A DNA stretch of 64,000 bases from positions 1 through 64,000 of the forward strand of contig CAMAZF010000005.1 in the NCBI GenBank assembly GCA_945862985.1, read 5' to 3'. A program made the position numbers and the translations under genes. Positions 63,791 to 64,000 of this stretch are shown one piece after another. The number at the start of each line of letters is the position of its first letter. Position 1 is the first letter of the stretch. Under the pieces are notes generated by a model. It was not told the DNA's origin. It searched no databases and saw only the letters and a list, made by a program, of their open reading frames with translations. This DNA is from Bordetella parapertussis (lineage in GTDB: Bacteria; Pseudomonadota; Gammaproteobacteria; Burkholderiales; Burkholderiaceae_A).

Positions 63791-64000
63791 TTACCAGTAA
63801 TTCTCGGTCGCGATCTGTCCAGGACGAGAGGGGCGATCGGTGTTAAATCCTTGTTTTTTTAGGGATTCTTTGCAGTCTTTGACCATCTCTGGGTTTCCAC
63901 AAATCATGAACCGTGAATGGTCTAGTGACAGCTCGGCGCAGAGCCTCTGGGTGAGCGCGCCCGATTCAATCAGGCTGGGGATGCGGGTGGTGGGAAAGCT
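63791..64000 (-). CDS. Ferredoxin-NADP reductase family protein, C-terminal end (partial)
   Basis: The last 69 codons of a gene whose start lies beyond the window. The visible chain contains RFMICGNPEMVKDCKESLKK, the NADP-binding-domain segment of ferredoxin-NADP reductases, and ends GQIATENYW, an aromatic C terminus typical of the family. It differs from the complete Fpr at 25743-26519, which ends in FVER, so the genome encodes at least two such enzymes. The stop (TAA) is followed by a 54-base gap to phaZ. Confidence 0.85.
   Translation of the reverse strand, partial: SFPTTRIPSLIESGALTQRLCAELSLDHSRFMICGNPEMVKDCKESLKKQGFNTDRPSRPGQIATENYW

Overview
The window looks like a gene-dense, GC-rich chromosomal segment of a betaproteobacterium, most likely order Burkholderiales; the family cannot be fixed from the sequence alone. 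The placement rests on familiar gene neighbourhoods: tkt-gap-pgk-pyk-fba running into the pur genes, fur divergent from bamE-dapB, recN-nadK divergent from hrcA-hemH, grpE-dnaK-dnaJ, and an AcnD/PrpF-type methylcitrate operon. I saw no rRNA, tRNA, CRISPR array, insertion sequence, phage gene or plasmid gene. No gap between genes exceeds about 160 bases.

Layout. (1) 1-8987, plus strand: transketolase 3' end, gap, pgk, pyk, fba, a fused purC-purE, purK and a Sua5-type threonylcarbamoyl-AMP synthase, nearly all coupled or overlapping. (2) 8932-13655, minus strand: a double-rhodanese sulfurtransferase, a branched-chain-amino-acid-type binding protein, two permeases and a HIT-GNAT fusion protein, with no ATPase. 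(3) 13751-15748: a hydroxypyruvate-isomerase-like protein with msrA, then pdxH convergent. (4) 15887-18765: a rubrerythrin, a CCG-domain iron-sulfur protein, DUF3501 and DUF2237, probably one redox-stress operon. (5) 18840-25065: a NitT/TauT-type ABC transporter in one tight operon with an isocitrate-lyase/PEP-mutase-family lyase and a LeuC/LeuD-like hydro-lyase. This is the best candidate for an uncharacterised catabolic system. (6) 25091-27024: a metallo-hydrolase, ferredoxin-NADP reductase and greB. (7) 26990-31425, minus strand: a second Liv-type transporter (H, M, G, F; no binding protein) plus an SDR-like protein. (8) 31523-33574: cytochrome c and ilvD, minus strand.

(9) 33637-36908: lgt, then a crotonase-family protein with a malonyl-CoA-synthetase-like ligase. 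(10) 36897-38205, minus strand: a short coiled-coil protein, zapA and a TauE/SafE permease. (11) 38242-51976: a DsbD/ScsB thiol reductase, fur, bamE, dapB, recN, nadK, hrcA, hemH, a glycosyltransferase and the heat-shock genes grpE, dnaK and dnaJ, with readable sigma-32 promoters. (12) 51983-59787, minus strand: prpB, prpC, acnD, prpF and prpE, a complete methylcitrate pathway for propionate. (13) 59891-64000, minus strand: the 3' end of a second ferredoxin-NADP reductase, phaZ, rsxB-like, nth, DUF1841 and a LysR regulator.

How they fit together. The window covers central carbon flux (lower glycolysis/Calvin-type enzymes), propionate oxidation, polyhydroxybutyrate mobilisation and uptake of small organic substrates. 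If the lyase in region 5 releases propionate and pyruvate, as 2,3-dimethylmalate lyase does, its product would feed the prp operon of region 12; that link is inference. Almost every convergent gene pair overlaps at the 3' ends, which points to a compact genome.
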